Notes under the pieces: model-generated | Database searches by the model: none | What the model was told of the DNA's origin: nothing | What the model saw: only the letters and a program-made list of their open reading frames with translations | Translations under genes and position numbers: made by a program | Assembly (NCBI GenBank): GCA_902478425.1 | Contig: CABSKV010000014.1 | Coordinates: forward strand, 1 to 23,605 | Direction of reading: 5' to 3' | Length of the DNA stretch: 23,605 bases | DNA from: an uncultured Coriobacteriia bacterium | GTDB lineage: Bacteria > Actinomycetota > Coriobacteriia > Coriobacteriales > QAMH01 | In this document: positions 1-7,627 of the stretch, piece after piece | Numbering within the stretch: the first letter of the stretch is position 1 | Layout of the letters: every line of letters starts with the position of its first letter

Positions 1-809
1 GCCTGCACGTTGACGAGGAGATGATGGACGAGGCCGTCGCGATTCGCGATGCCGTCGAGCCCGATCAGATCCTCATGGTCGTCGACGCCATGACCGGCCA
101 GGATGTCGTCAACGTCGCCGCGGCATTTGCCGAGCAGGTCGACTTCGACGGCGTCATCATGTCGAAGATGGACGGCGACGCCCGTGGTGGCGGCGCGCTT
201 TCCATCCTCGAGGTCACGGGCAAGCCCATCGAGTTCATCTCGGCAGGCGAGCGCCCCAATTCGCTCGAGATCTTCCACCCCGACCGCATGGCCAAGCGCA
301 TCCTCGGCATGGGCGACGTCGTCTCGGTCATCGAGCGCGCCATCGAGATCCAGGACCGCGAGATGGAGGAGGCAGAGGCCGAGCGCCTGGCCCGCGCCGA
401 CTTCGACTTCAACGACTTCCTCCAGGTCATCAGCCAGACGCGTAAGATGGGCGGCATCGGCAAGCTCATCAGCGCGTTGCCCGGCGGCGACAAGGCGCTC
501 AACGCCGGCCAGGTCGACGAGCATGAGCTCGACCGCACCGAGGCGATCATCAACTCGATGACGCCGCAGGAGCGTGCCAAGCCGACGCTGCTCAACGGTT
601 CGCGTCGCAAGCGCATCGCCGATGGCTGCGGCATGTCGATCCAGCAGGTCAATCAGCTCATCAAGCGCTACAACGAGACGCGCAAGCAGGTCAAGAAGAT
701 GATGGGTGCCATGAACCAGCCCGGCAAGAAGGGCAAGCGCGGCAGAAGGCGTATGGGCATTCCCGGCCTGGGCGACATCGACCTGAGCCAGCTCAAGAAC
801 ATGATGTAG
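1..809 (+). CDS. ffh: Signal recognition particle protein Ffh, 3' part
   Basis: This is the C-terminal part of the SRP GTPase Ffh, which binds SRP RNA and signal sequences of nascent membrane proteins and docks with FtsY. The reading frame is open from base 3, so the gene begins left of the window. Visible are the end of the G domain (VVDAMTGQD, the SKMDGDARGGGALS stretch and TGKPIEFISAGE with its G5-type motif), the linker, and a methionine-rich M domain with the RNA-binding GCGMSIQQVNQLIKRY helix. A basic glycine-rich tail ends in a methionine-rich helix, as is usual in Ffh. FtsY lacks this M domain, so Ffh is the safe call. The next gene follows after a short gap in the same direction. Confidence 0.97.
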   Translation, partial: LHVDEEMMDEAVAIRDAVEPDQILMVVDAMTGQDVVNVAAAFAEQVDFDGVIMSKMDGDARGGGALSILEVTGKPIEFISAGERPNSLEIFHPDRMAKRILGMGDVVSVIERAIEIQDREMEEAEAERLARADFDFNDFLQVISQTRKMGGIGKLISALPGGDKALNAGQVDEHELDRTEAIINSMTPQERAKPTLLNGSRRKRIADGCGMSIQQVNQLIKRYNETRKQVKKMMGAMNQPGKKGKRGRRRMGIPGLGDIDLSQLKNMM

Positions 810-845
810 GCAGCCAACGACCCTTTGCAAGACCGAGTGATGACG

Positions 846-1346
846 ATGGAAATCTGGGACATCTACGACGAGAACATGAACAGGACCGGTAAGACCATGG
901 AACGTGACAACTGGAGCATGCGACCAGGCGAATATCACGTGTCCGTGCTCGGCGTCGTGCAAAGGCCCGACGAGAAGTACCTCATCACGCAGCGCAAGAT
1001 GGACAAGGCGTGGGGTGCTGGCTGGTGGGAGTTTCCCGGCGGCGCCGTGCGCGCGGGCGAGGAGCCGGAAGCGGCGGTGCGCCGCGAGGTCGCCGAGGAA
1101 ACCGGCTTGGACGTCTCTAACATCGCGGCAGAGAAGGCGCTCACCTACAAGCGCGAGGACCCGAACGACGACAACAACTACATCATGGTCGTCTACAAGT
1201 TCGAACTCGACGCCGACGAGTCCATGGTCGCGATCCAGGAAGAGGAAGTCGAGGATTTCAAGTTCGCCGACGTTGCCGAAATCAAGTCGCTGGCAGACGA
1301 GGGTATCTTCCTCCATTACGATAGCATCAGCTCCATCTTCGAGTAG
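846..1346 (+). CDS. NUDIX hydrolase
   Basis: A NUDIX pyrophosphohydrolase of about 166 residues. The Nudix box is complete at residues 66-88: G-x5-E-x7-REV-x-EE-x-G-L, with the REVAEE core that binds the metal and a preceding WWEFPGGAV strand. The N-terminus EIWDIYDENMNRTGK resembles the small NUDIX hydrolases often named isopentenyl-diphosphate isomerase-like or YfcD-like, but the substrate cannot be told from sequence. The start is uncertain. ATG at 846 fits the family's N-terminus; ATG 840, GTG 837 and TTG 825 are in frame, and none has a strong ribosome-binding site. It sits between ffh and hypE on the same strand with short gaps, so co-transcription is possible but implies no shared function. 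Confidence 0.9.
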   Translation: MEIWDIYDENMNRTGKTMERDNWSMRPGEYHVSVLGVVQRPDEKYLITQRKMDKAWGAGWWEFPGGAVRAGEEPEAAVRREVAEETGLDVSNIAAEKALTYKREDPNDDNNYIMVVYKFELDADESMVAIQEEEVEDFKFADVAEIKSLADEGIFLHYDSISSIFE

Positions 1347-1358
1347 AACGAGTACATC

Positions 1359-2375
1359 ATGCAGAAAACCGATACGGTCCTCATGGCACACGGCAGCGGC
1401 GGAACGATGATGCGCGACATCATCGAGCAGCTGTTCTTCGAAGCGTACGCAGGCGACACGCTGCGACGCGGCGATGATGCGGCGACGCTCGACATCGCGG
1501 GCGGGCGCGTCGCGTTCTCGACCGACACCTTCGTGGTGACGCCGCACTTCTTTCCCGGTGGCGACATCGGGCACCTGGCCGTGTGCGGCACGGTCAACGA
1601 CGTGGCGACAAGCGGGGCTGTGCCGCGCTACCTTTCCTGCGGCTTCGTGCTCGAGGAGGGCTACCCGCTCGACGACCTGCGACGCATCTGCGCATCGATG
1701 GCGGCGACGGCCAGGGAGGCCGGCGTTGAGATCGTGACGGGCGACACCAAGGTCGTGAACCGCGGACATGGCGACGGCATCTACATCAACACGGCCGGCA
1801 TCGGCGATGTGCGCGAGGGCATCGATCTCTCCGCTTCTCACATCAAGCCCGGCGACAAGGTCATCATCAGCGGCAGCATCGGCGATCATGGCATCGCGAT
1901 CATCTCGACGCGCGAGGAGCTGAGCTTCTCGACGCAGATCGAGTCGGATGCCGCTCCGCTCAACCACATGATCGCCGCAGTGCTCGACGCCTGTCCGGCG
2001 GGTAGCATCCGGGCGTTTCGCGACCCCACGCGCGGCGGGCTTGCCTCGACGCTCAACGAGTTTGCGAGCACGGCGCATGTTGACATCCGCGTCGACGAGG
2101 AGGCGGTGCCCGTGCATGACCAAGTGCGCGGTGCCTGCGAGATGCTCGGCTACGATGTCTTCCAGGTGGCAAACGAGGGCAAGATGGTGTGCGTGTGCGC
2201 TCCCGAGGCGGCCGACGTCGCGCTTGCCGCGATGCGCGCGAACAAATACGGAACTGAGGCGGCGATTGTCGGCGAAGTGCTGGAGGGTGAGGGACGTGTG
2301 TACCTGCGCACCGCGTTTGGCAGCGAGCGCATCCTCGACATGCTCGTCGGCGAGCAGCTCCCCCGCATCTGCTAG
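1359..2375 (+). CDS. hypE: Hydrogenase maturation protein HypE
   Basis: HypE dehydrates the thiocarboxamide carried on its C-terminal cysteine to a thiocyanate, the cyanide source for the Fe(CN)2CO centre of [NiFe] hydrogenases. It works with HypF and HypCD in the cytoplasm. The 338-residue protein has the N-terminal AHGSGG motif of the PurM/AIRS-like fold, the GDDAA and STDTFVV region, the NDVATSGAVP metal/ATP segment, the TGDTKVV loop and FRDPTRGGL. It ends exactly in PRIC, the essential carrier cysteine, so the gene looks intact and functional. The start follows the NUDIX stop by 12 bases with only a weak ribosome-binding site. No other hyp or hydrogenase structural gene is in the window, so its partners must lie elsewhere. 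Confidence 0.96.
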   Translation: MQKTDTVLMAHGSGGTMMRDIIEQLFFEAYAGDTLRRGDDAATLDIAGGRVAFSTDTFVVTPHFFPGGDIGHLAVCGTVNDVATSGAVPRYLSCGFVLEEGYPLDDLRRICASMAATAREAGVEIVTGDTKVVNRGHGDGIYINTAGIGDVREGIDLSASHIKPGDKVIISGSIGDHGIAIISTREELSFSTQIESDAAPLNHMIAAVLDACPAGSIRAFRDPTRGGLASTLNEFASTAHVDIRVDEEAVPVHDQVRGACEMLGYDVFQVANEGKMVCVCAPEAADVALAAMRANKYGTEAAIVGEVLEGEGRVYLRTAFGSERILDMLVGEQLPRIC

Positions 2376-2459
2376 GGGACCCATCACGCGCTCTTCACAT
2401 ACTCGTGAGATAATACGCCGCAAAGAACAAAGCAGTCTCACGACAATAAGGAGCAGCCC

Positions 2460-3581
2460 ATGAGCGCAGACGAGAGCACGCAAACATATGTCCCATTCGA
2501 CCTCATGCACGATTTCATGGTCGATGTCTTCGAGAAATACGGCGTTCCTCGCGAAGATGCCGAGATTTGCACTGACGTCCTCATCGAATCCGACCGTCGC
2601 GGCATCGCAAGCCACGGCATCAATCGCTTCAAGCCCATTTACCTCGACCGCATCAAGAACGGCACGCTGCTGCCGGAAACGAACATCGAGATTCTGAAGG
2701 AAACCCCCACCACGCTCGTCATGGACGCACATGACGGCATGGGCATGGTGGCAAGCTACGAGATGATGAAGCGCCTGATCGACAAGGCCAAGGTGCTTGG
2801 CATGGCAGGTGGCGCAATCCGCAATTCCACGCATTACGGCATCGCGGGCTATTGGGTGACGATGGCAAGCGACGAGGGCCTCATCGGCATCACGGGCACG
2901 AACGCGCGTCCTTCCATCGCCCCGACCTTTGGCGTCGAGAACATGCTCGGCACCAATCCGCTCACCTTCGCGCTTCCCACTGACGAGGACTTCCCCTTCT
3001 GCCTCGACTGCGCGACTTCCATCTCGCAACGCGGCAAGATCGAGCGCTATGCCCGTGAGGGAAGCCCCACGCCGGCCGGCATGGTCATCGGTCGCGATGG
3101 CAGCGCCATGACGGATAGCGACGAGATCCTCAAGGCGCTCGTCGAGGGCAACGCGGCACTCGCCCCGCTTGGCGGCATCGGCGAGGACCTTGGCGGTTAC
3201 AAGGGCTACGGGTACGCCACGGTGGTCGAGATTCTCTCGGCGGCGCTTGCCGGTGGCGAGTTCATGAAGGCGCTCACGGGCGTCTCTCCCGAGGGTAACC
3301 CGCAAATGTACAGCCTCGGCCACTTCTTCTTCGTGATCGATCCCGATGCGTTCATGGGACGCGATACCTTCAAGAAGATCGCGGGTGATATCTCGCGCGA
3401 GCTGCGCGCATCCGAGAAGGCACCGGGCGAGGAGCGCATCTACACGGCAGGCGAGAAGGAGCACCTGGCGTGGCTCGATCGCAAGGACAAGGGCATTCCG
3501 GTCAACGCGGCCGTCGAGGCCGAGATGACGCAGATTCGCGACGAACTCGGCCTGGATTACCGCTTCCCCTTCGAGGACTAA
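2460..3581 (+). CDS. Ldh-family NAD(P)-dependent 2-hydroxyacid (malate/lactate-type) oxidoreductase
   Basis: A 373-residue member of the malate/L-lactate dehydrogenase 2 (Ldh_2, YlbC/AllD-like) family. These soluble enzymes transfer hydride between NAD(P)H and 2-oxo acids such as malate, lactate, ureidoglycolate or sulfolactate. Family marks are the SHGINRF motif at residues 51-57 with the catalytic-region histidine, the NSTHYGIAGYW segment (usual form NSxHFGxAGxY), the MLGTNPLTFALP stretch, DCATS, and the GGYKGYGYA glycine loop. Start ATG 2460 is supported by AAGGAG a few bases upstream. Substrate specificity is not readable from sequence. The 84-base gap after hypE contains a GATAAT hexamer at 2409 but no convincing -35, so a separate promoter is possible but unproven. 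The gene ends just before the repeat-bracketed segment. Confidence 0.92.
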   Translation: MSADESTQTYVPFDLMHDFMVDVFEKYGVPREDAEICTDVLIESDRRGIASHGINRFKPIYLDRIKNGTLLPETNIEILKETPTTLVMDAHDGMGMVASYEMMKRLIDKAKVLGMAGGAIRNSTHYGIAGYWVTMASDEGLIGITGTNARPSIAPTFGVENMLGTNPLTFALPTDEDFPFCLDCATSISQRGKIERYAREGSPTPAGMVIGRDGSAMTDSDEILKALVEGNAALAPLGGIGEDLGGYKGYGYATVVEILSAALAGGEFMKALTGVSPEGNPQMYSLGHFFFVIDPDAFMGRDTFKKIAGDISRELRASEKAPGEERIYTAGEKEHLAWLDRKDKGIPVNAAVEAEMTQIRDELGLDYRFPFED

Positions 3582-3599
3582 CGACATCCCATCTCATAC

Positions 3600-3677
3600 G
3601 CAGGCAAGCTGCTCCGCTCCGACGGTCGTTTCCCGACAGCCCGCTTCGCGGTCTTTACGGCGCGCTCCCTTGGACCT
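3600..3677 (+). repeat. Left copy of a 78-bp inverted repeat bracketing the 3.7-7.6 kb segment
   Basis: Bases 3600-3677 match the reverse complement of 7550-7627 at 70 of 78 positions, by hand alignment. The most conserved block covers the CCCGACAGCCCGCTTCGCGG and GTCTTTACGG stretches. Weaker similarity runs outward to about 3588. This copy also lies inside its own hairpin: 3599-3612 and 3685-3698 are perfect 14-bp inverted arms, and the core contains a small CCGC/GCGG stem. It could be a palindromic intergenic repeat (REP or MITE type) or an end of the inserted segment. The gap 3582-3966 otherwise holds only the hairpin at 3784-3882 and short ACATCC-type repeats. Confidence 0.85.
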
Positions 3678-3783
3678 TCGCTTCGCAGCTTGCCTGCGCA
3701 TTGCGTCTGGGTGTATCCCGCTCGGGTAACGATTGGCGTGGTAGTAAAGGGCAGTCATCTTCTCGCATGGTAAACTTGCGGAT

Positions 3784-3882
3784 GCCAAACATCCAGGCGC
3801 ACTATGTGTGTCGTAGCAAAACATATGCTGGAGGACATCTGTCCAACCAGTTGTGTTTTGCTGCGCAACATGGATGTTTGGC
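3784..3882 (+). ncRNA. Candidate structured RNA: long multi-stem hairpin upstream of the four-gene module
   Basis: The 99 bases fold into one long hairpin. The outer stem is 12 perfect pairs (3784-3795 with 3871-3882). After an asymmetric internal loop there is a 14-pair stem (3812-3825 with 3852-3865). Two short stems follow (3828-3831 with 3847-3850, 3833-3836 with 3841-3844), closing on an AUCU loop. Two pairs of the 14-pair stem, 3814/3863 and 3824/3853, are U-G on the + strand and would be A-C mismatches on the other, which favours a + strand RNA. No clear promoter or U-tract terminator is visible. It ends 84 bases before the coiled-coil gene, so it may be a leader, an independent small RNA, or a DNA hairpin used as a recombination or replication site. 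Confidence 0.5.
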
Positions 3883-3966
3883 GACATAGGGTGGATGTCC
3901 TCCATCATGTCTTGCCAAGACTGACGCGACATCCGCTGAAACTCTATCAGACGGAGGTCGCCAGGC

Positions 3967-4494
3967 ATGGAATACGCGCTCGATGATATTCAGAACATAA
4001 GTATCGACGGAGCTTCACGGTCCTCTCGATGGAAGGCCTTACGCGGATATCTTAAGCAGATAATCAAGATTGCCGATGAGAACAGCGACCGTCTATCGTC
4101 CCTTGAAAACGAAGCGTCGAGGCTGCGAGAGTCGAATCTTAAGCTAACAGAGGCCGTGCAAGTTCTGAGCGACTTGGCGAACGAGGAGGTTCAGCGGGAA
4201 ATCTCCCTGACGCTGAATGATACCGACTACGATATTGTCATGGATACGCCCGAACCTACCCCCTCGTTTTCGGACGCTGCTACTTCACCGTGCAACTCAG
4301 CTCCTCCATCACCCGAAATTGTCGAGAGAAAAGATGCCTACACGGTCGATGAATTTGTGGAAATGCTGAAGGGCGCACCCCGCATGGGTGAAAAGACGCT
4401 CAAGCAAGTCGCCGATTATCTGAATGCTAACTGCGGGCATTCATCTCAACCCTCCTTCGATTTCGAGATTGAGGATGGTGAGAGCCTTGAGTGA
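3967..4494 (+). CDS. Hypothetical coiled-coil protein with acidic linker
   Basis: A 175-residue protein that I do not recognise. ATG 3967 is well supported by GGAGG at 3953-3957. Residues about 30-80 are a predicted long helix with heptad-like spacing (ENSDRLSSLENEASRLRES), likely a dimerising coiled coil. Residues about 85-118 form an acidic, serine- and proline-rich linker. Residues about 120-156 (AYTVDEFVEMLKG and KTLKQVADYLNANC) look like a small helical domain. There is no signal peptide or membrane segment. Its end overlaps the likely start of the helicase gene, which points to translational coupling and a physical or functional partnership. Its codon use, with AGA/AGG arginines and TTA/ATA codons, is unlike the flanking housekeeping genes. 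Confidence 0.8.
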   Translation: MEYALDDIQNISIDGASRSSRWKALRGYLKQIIKIADENSDRLSSLENEASRLRESNLKLTEAVQVLSDLANEEVQREISLTLNDTDYDIVMDTPEPTPSFSDAATSPCNSAPPSPEIVERKDAYTVDEFVEMLKGAPRMGEKTLKQVADYLNANCGHSSQPSFDFEIEDGESLE

Positions 4495-5896
4495 TACGGG
4501 ACTTGGAGCGATATTCAACTCGCGGAGAAGGCCACAAGACAATGCGCAGGCAATCTCGAATAAGCGGAAAAACCGCGTCGTAGACACATCCCCTCTAGGG
4601 CAGGAGCAACTCCAGGTATTCAATGCCATGGAGGGCACTGGCAGAAGCATGTTCATCACCGGTCGCGCGGGAACGGGTAAATCGTATCTGCTTAACTTCT
4701 TTGTAGCCAACTCCAACAAGAATGTAGTTGTTGTTGCTCCCACTGGCGTCGCCGCCATCAACGTCGGGGGCCAGACGATACACTCCTTTTTTAACATTCC
4801 GCCGAAAACCCCTCTCCAAAAGGATGATCTGAAGCCAAGTCCAAGACTTCGAGACCTATGCCGTGCTTTGGATGTGGTGGTCATCGACGAGGTATCCATG
4901 GTGCGCTCTGACATCATGCACGCCATCGACTACATACTGCGAGTCTCTAACGGGAACAACATTCCGTTTGGCGGCAAGCAAATGCTGATGTTCGGTGACC
5001 TCTATCAACTCCCGCCCGTGGCACAACCTCAAGTGAGAAGGTATCTAGACGATACATACGGAGGCGTGTTCTTCTTCAATGCTCCGGCGATTAAGAGATG
5101 TGATTTGGGAATACACGAGCTAACTCATGTTTTCAGACAGAAGGATCCCGTCTTCATCGACATACTCAATGAAGTGCGCGAGGGGATGTTAACGCAAGAG
5201 AACCTAGATCTTCTAAACCACAGAGCCGACATTCCCGCGCCTTCAGATGATGATGCAGAAGGCGGCTTGGCTGTCGTCATCGCACCAACAAGAGATGCTG
5301 TCGAGAGAACCAACGAATCCAAACTAAACGCCATCGATGATCAGCCCATGTATACCTACGAAGCCCATGTAGAGGGGGATTTCCGGGAAACTGATTTTCC
5401 CACTCAGCGTGTACTGAGGCTCAAAGTCGGCGCCCGCGTGATGATGCTCAAGAATGATATCGGCACGTCGTCCGACCGCCCTGAAGAGAAGGGTAGGTGG
5501 GCAAACGGAACCCTCGCGCAGATATCGAGGCTTTCTAAGGATTCCATCTGGGTGATGATAAACGGCGTCTCTCACCAGATAAACAGGGAGACATGGTCCA
5601 AGCACCAATACTCTTATGATGTCACCACCAAGAAGCTTGATCGTCGCATTACTGCGCGCTTTACTCAGTTTCCCGTGACGCTCGCCTGGGCTATCACCGT
5701 GCATAAAGCTCAAGGGGCGACTTACCAATCAGTCGGGGTCGACTTGGATAAGGGAATGTTCGCGGAGGGCCAGACCTACGTTGCTCTTTCCCGCTGCGTC
5801 GATATGAACAAGCTCTATCTCACCAGGCCCATTGACGAGCGCGACATACTGACAAGCAGCGAGGTAAAGGCATTTATGAGTAATCAGGCTCTTTAG
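4475..5896 (+). CDS. PIF1-like ATP-dependent DNA helicase (SF1B)
   Basis: A 473-residue helicase of the PIF1/RecD2-like SF1B group, which moves 5' to 3' on single-stranded DNA and can unwind forks, R-loops or G-quadruplexes. Motifs in order: Walker A GRAGTGKS at residues 63-70, APTGVAA (Ia), DEVSM (II) at 138-142, GDLYQLPPV (III) from 174, VFRQ (IV region), VTLAWAITVHKAQGAT (V, HKAQG at 410-414) and YVALSRC (VI) at 435-441. The core looks complete and catalytically intact. The start is uncertain. ATG 4475 overlaps the upstream gene by 20 bases; ATG 4424 and TTG 4487 are in frame, and all have weak ribosome-binding sites. The N-terminus before Walker A is short and basic. Part of the four-gene module; no nuclease domain is visible. 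Confidence 0.93.
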   Translation: MVRALSDTGLGAIFNSRRRPQDNAQAISNKRKNRVVDTSPLGQEQLQVFNAMEGTGRSMFITGRAGTGKSYLLNFFVANSNKNVVVVAPTGVAAINVGGQTIHSFFNIPPKTPLQKDDLKPSPRLRDLCRALDVVVIDEVSMVRSDIMHAIDYILRVSNGNNIPFGGKQMLMFGDLYQLPPVAQPQVRRYLDDTYGGVFFFNAPAIKRCDLGIHELTHVFRQKDPVFIDILNEVREGMLTQENLDLLNHRADIPAPSDDDAEGGLAVVIAPTRDAVERTNESKLNAIDDQPMYTYEAHVEGDFRETDFPTQRVLRLKVGARVMMLKNDIGTSSDRPEEKGRWANGTLAQISRLSKDSIWVMINGVSHQINRETWSKHQYSYDVTTKKLDRRITARFTQFPVTLAWAITVHKAQGATYQSVGVDLDKGMFAEGQTYVALSRCVDMNKLYLTRPIDERDILTSSEVKAFMSNQAL

Positions 5897-5902
5897 CGCG
5901 CT

Positions 5903-6370
5903 TTGCCGTGGCGGAAGAAAAGAGAAACCAAGTTGGGCTGCAACTTTTGCGATGACTGTTCTGACTGCACCGTGGGTGGAGGCATGGATTGCGCTGAATG
6001 GGATCCTGACGAGCATAGAGAGGAATGTTTTGATTTCGATCATGACGATTACGACGACGAATACTATGACGATGAAACCGATGATGAGGCGGATGATATG
6101 GGCGCAGAAAAAGAGCAACACTGCGTGAATTGCGGTGAGCTAGCTCAACTGGATTGGAGTTATTGTCTTTCATGTGGCGCGGCGCTTCCGAAAAAGCATT
6201 GTGTGAAGTGCGGGGAAAGGGTTGCCAGCGATTGGGGTTATTGCCCCTGGTGCGGTTCGATGATACCCGACAAGATAATCGCTACTGCGCAGTCATCTTC
6301 GCGCACATCGTCTAATTGGGCAGTGCAAACCGGAAACGATGTATACGACGATAGCGAGATTCCTTTCTAG
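5903..6370 (+). CDS. Acidic double zinc-ribbon protein
   Basis: A protein of about 155 residues with three cysteine regions. An N-terminal group has C13, C16, C19 and C22. A strongly acidic Asp/Glu/Tyr run follows at residues about 46-65. Two tandem zinc ribbons then come at C74/C77-C88/C91 and C100/C103-C114/C117, each with the CxxCG...YCxxCG pattern. Such paired ribbons bind zinc and usually mediate protein or nucleic acid contacts; no enzymatic domain is seen. The frame opens at TTG 5903, six bases after the helicase stop. TTG 5933 and ATG 5984 are other possible starts and none has a strong ribosome-binding site. The close spacing implies co-expression with the helicase. The acidic run could mimic DNA or bind a basic partner, which is inference. 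Confidence 0.75.
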   Translation: MPWRKKRETKLGCNFCDDCSDCTVGGGMDCAEWDPDEHREECFDFDHDDYDDEYYDDETDDEADDMGAEKEQHCVNCGELAQLDWSYCLSCGAALPKKHCVKCGERVASDWGYCPWCGSMIPDKIIATAQSSSRTSSNWAVQTGNDVYDDSEIPF

Positions 6371-6446
6371 AGCTTGTCTGTGCAGAGGAAAACGGCGCAG
6401 CCGCAAATGAATTGAGACCTATATGCCAACCATGGAGGGAGCAGTT

Positions 6447-7355
6447 ATGGGGCTGTTCGATAGATTTAGGAATAATAAGAAACAAGAGCAGGCAGTTCGA
6501 CAGTCTCTCGGACAAGGTGGCTATGAGGCGTCTGCAAGTTCGCATCAAAACAATAATCCTTCTGATAATGAGTCTCAGGCCATGAGAACAATCTATGCAT
6601 TATCAAAGTTCTGCGGTTCTGTAATGCTGTTTACTGGAACGAGAGAAGAGGCAGCTATGCCAAACTTCTTTCAGTTCTGCTATCACATTCAATCAAGCTA
6701 TCGGTGGACAATAATGCTTCTTTGTAATAAAGAAGGAGAAACGCCTTCTGGATTGTATATTTCGCCACGTTTCAAAGACTATATGGATTGTGATGGCGGT
6801 GATCTGAACACATACCTCTCAAATTGCGGAGTCATTGCATATCAAGAAGAATACGAGAGATGCGGTGGTCAGGTATCTTTTTCAGATGGCAAGATGGAGA
6901 TTTCACTGAATCTAGAAGTTCAGTTCCAAACGATGATTGATACAGCGAAGATGGCATTTGTCCAAGCTCTTCTTCTCTATAGAGAAACCCAAGATTCAGT
7001 GTTTAGAGATTGGATAAAGAACGATGTCTTATCTGATCTTCTATTTGTAAATCTTATGCTGCAAATGAATATTACTCACATTTTTAATCAAAAGACTTTG
7101 ATGTTCATTTCACGTTCTCTTCTTGAAGGCGAGATGGGTATAAACCTAGACTTCATAGATCCCATATCTCCAAATCAACGCCTTATGACTTATCCAATGA
7201 TTCTGAATTGCTTGATGTTTATTCCAAATGAAGATGGAGCTGTAGCTACTGGAGCAGCAAATGTGTGTGGCCAAGAAGGAGTCATTCTGCAGGCTGACGA
7301 TGAGGGAGCAGAAGCAATCGTTACTCTGACAAACCGCACCATGGCAAAGCTATAG
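6447..7355 (+). CDS. Hypothetical protein, last gene of the four-gene module
   Basis: A 302-residue protein that I cannot assign to a family. ATG 6447 is chosen over ATG 6423 because GGAGGG at 6434-6439 is well placed before it and because MGLFDRFRNNKK is a common type of soluble-protein N-terminus. Residues about 13-50 are polar and low-complexity (Gln/Asn/Ser). The rest looks globular, mixed alpha/beta, with several cysteines but no CxxC metal motif, no signal peptide, no clear membrane segment and no nucleotide-binding motif. It is the most A+T-rich gene in the window, with AGA, ATA and TTA codons, clearly unlike its surroundings. This supports acquisition by transfer. It lies 76 bases after the zinc-ribbon gene in the same direction. 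Confidence 0.75.
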   Translation: MGLFDRFRNNKKQEQAVRQSLGQGGYEASASSHQNNNPSDNESQAMRTIYALSKFCGSVMLFTGTREEAAMPNFFQFCYHIQSSYRWTIMLLCNKEGETPSGLYISPRFKDYMDCDGGDLNTYLSNCGVIAYQEEYERCGGQVSFSDGKMEISLNLEVQFQTMIDTAKMAFVQALLLYRETQDSVFRDWIKNDVLSDLLFVNLMLQMNITHIFNQKTLMFISRSLLEGEMGINLDFIDPISPNQRLMTYPMILNCLMFIPNEDGAVATGAANVCGQEGVILQADDEGAEAIVTLTNRTMAKL

Positions 7356-7414
7356 AGTAGAAGAATCTTTCTCTATGAACTTGAATTGCCCTGGCTCAAT
7401 CGCCCCGAGAGCTG

Positions 7415-7516
7415 TTGACCTCTAAGAATCTCTTCAGGTCTATATCTCAGATAGGGATTCTCATCGTCGTAGTCTGCTTCGTGGTGATGGTCACCTTCGC
7501 ATCGTGGGCTGAATAG
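7415..7516 (+). CDS. Possible 33-residue single-membrane-span peptide
   Basis: From TTG 7415 a short frame runs to TAG at 7514-7516. It encodes a basic N-terminus (TSKNLFRS), a hydrophobic stretch IGILIVVVCFVVMVTF and a short tail. This is the pattern of a small membrane peptide, as in type I toxins, or of a leftover membrane anchor from a decayed gene. There is no ATG and the ribosome-binding site is weak (CGAGAG), so expression is doubtful. The frame differs from that of the preceding gene. Confidence 0.25.
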   Translation: MTSKNLFRSISQIGILIVVVCFVVMVTFASWAE

Positions 7517-7549
7517 GAGCGGGCTGGCGGCATGCGATGAGCAGAGCCG

Positions 7550-7627
7550 AGGTCTAAGGGAGCGAGCCGTAAAGACCGCGAAGCGGGCTGTCGGGGAGCG
7601 ACCATCGAAGCGGAGCGGCTGGCCTGC
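7550..7627 (-). repeat. Right copy of the 78-bp inverted repeat
   Basis: The reverse complement of this stretch matches 3600-3677 at 70 of 78 positions, and similarity continues to about 7642. It too sits inside inverted arms: GGCATGCG at 7529-7536 pairs with CGCATGCC at 7627-7634, although these arms differ in sequence from those of the left copy. A shared hairpin layout with different arm sequence suggests that the fold is kept. The gap 7356-7766 holds, in order, the possible small peptide, this repeat, a short direct repeat and the tRNA terminator. Confidence 0.85.

Noticed and set aside
2386..2414. Promoter before the Ldh-family gene using GATAAT
   Set aside because: The -10-like hexamer is good, but the position 17 bases upstream (ACGCGC) is not a -35 box; kept only as a remark in the gene entry.
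3588..3966. Possible CRISPR array or retron msr-msd because of nested repeats
   Set aside because: There are no regularly spaced direct repeats with unique spacers, and no reverse transcriptase or Cas gene nearby.
3594..3968. 124-codon minus-strand frame across the gap before the coiled-coil gene
   Set aside because: It overlaps the left repeat and the hairpin, lacks a ribosome-binding site and has no recognisable motif; the structural elements explain the sequence better.
3804..3986. 60-codon + strand frame over the hairpin
   Set aside because: No ribosome-binding site, and it runs in another frame into the start of the well-supported coiled-coil gene.
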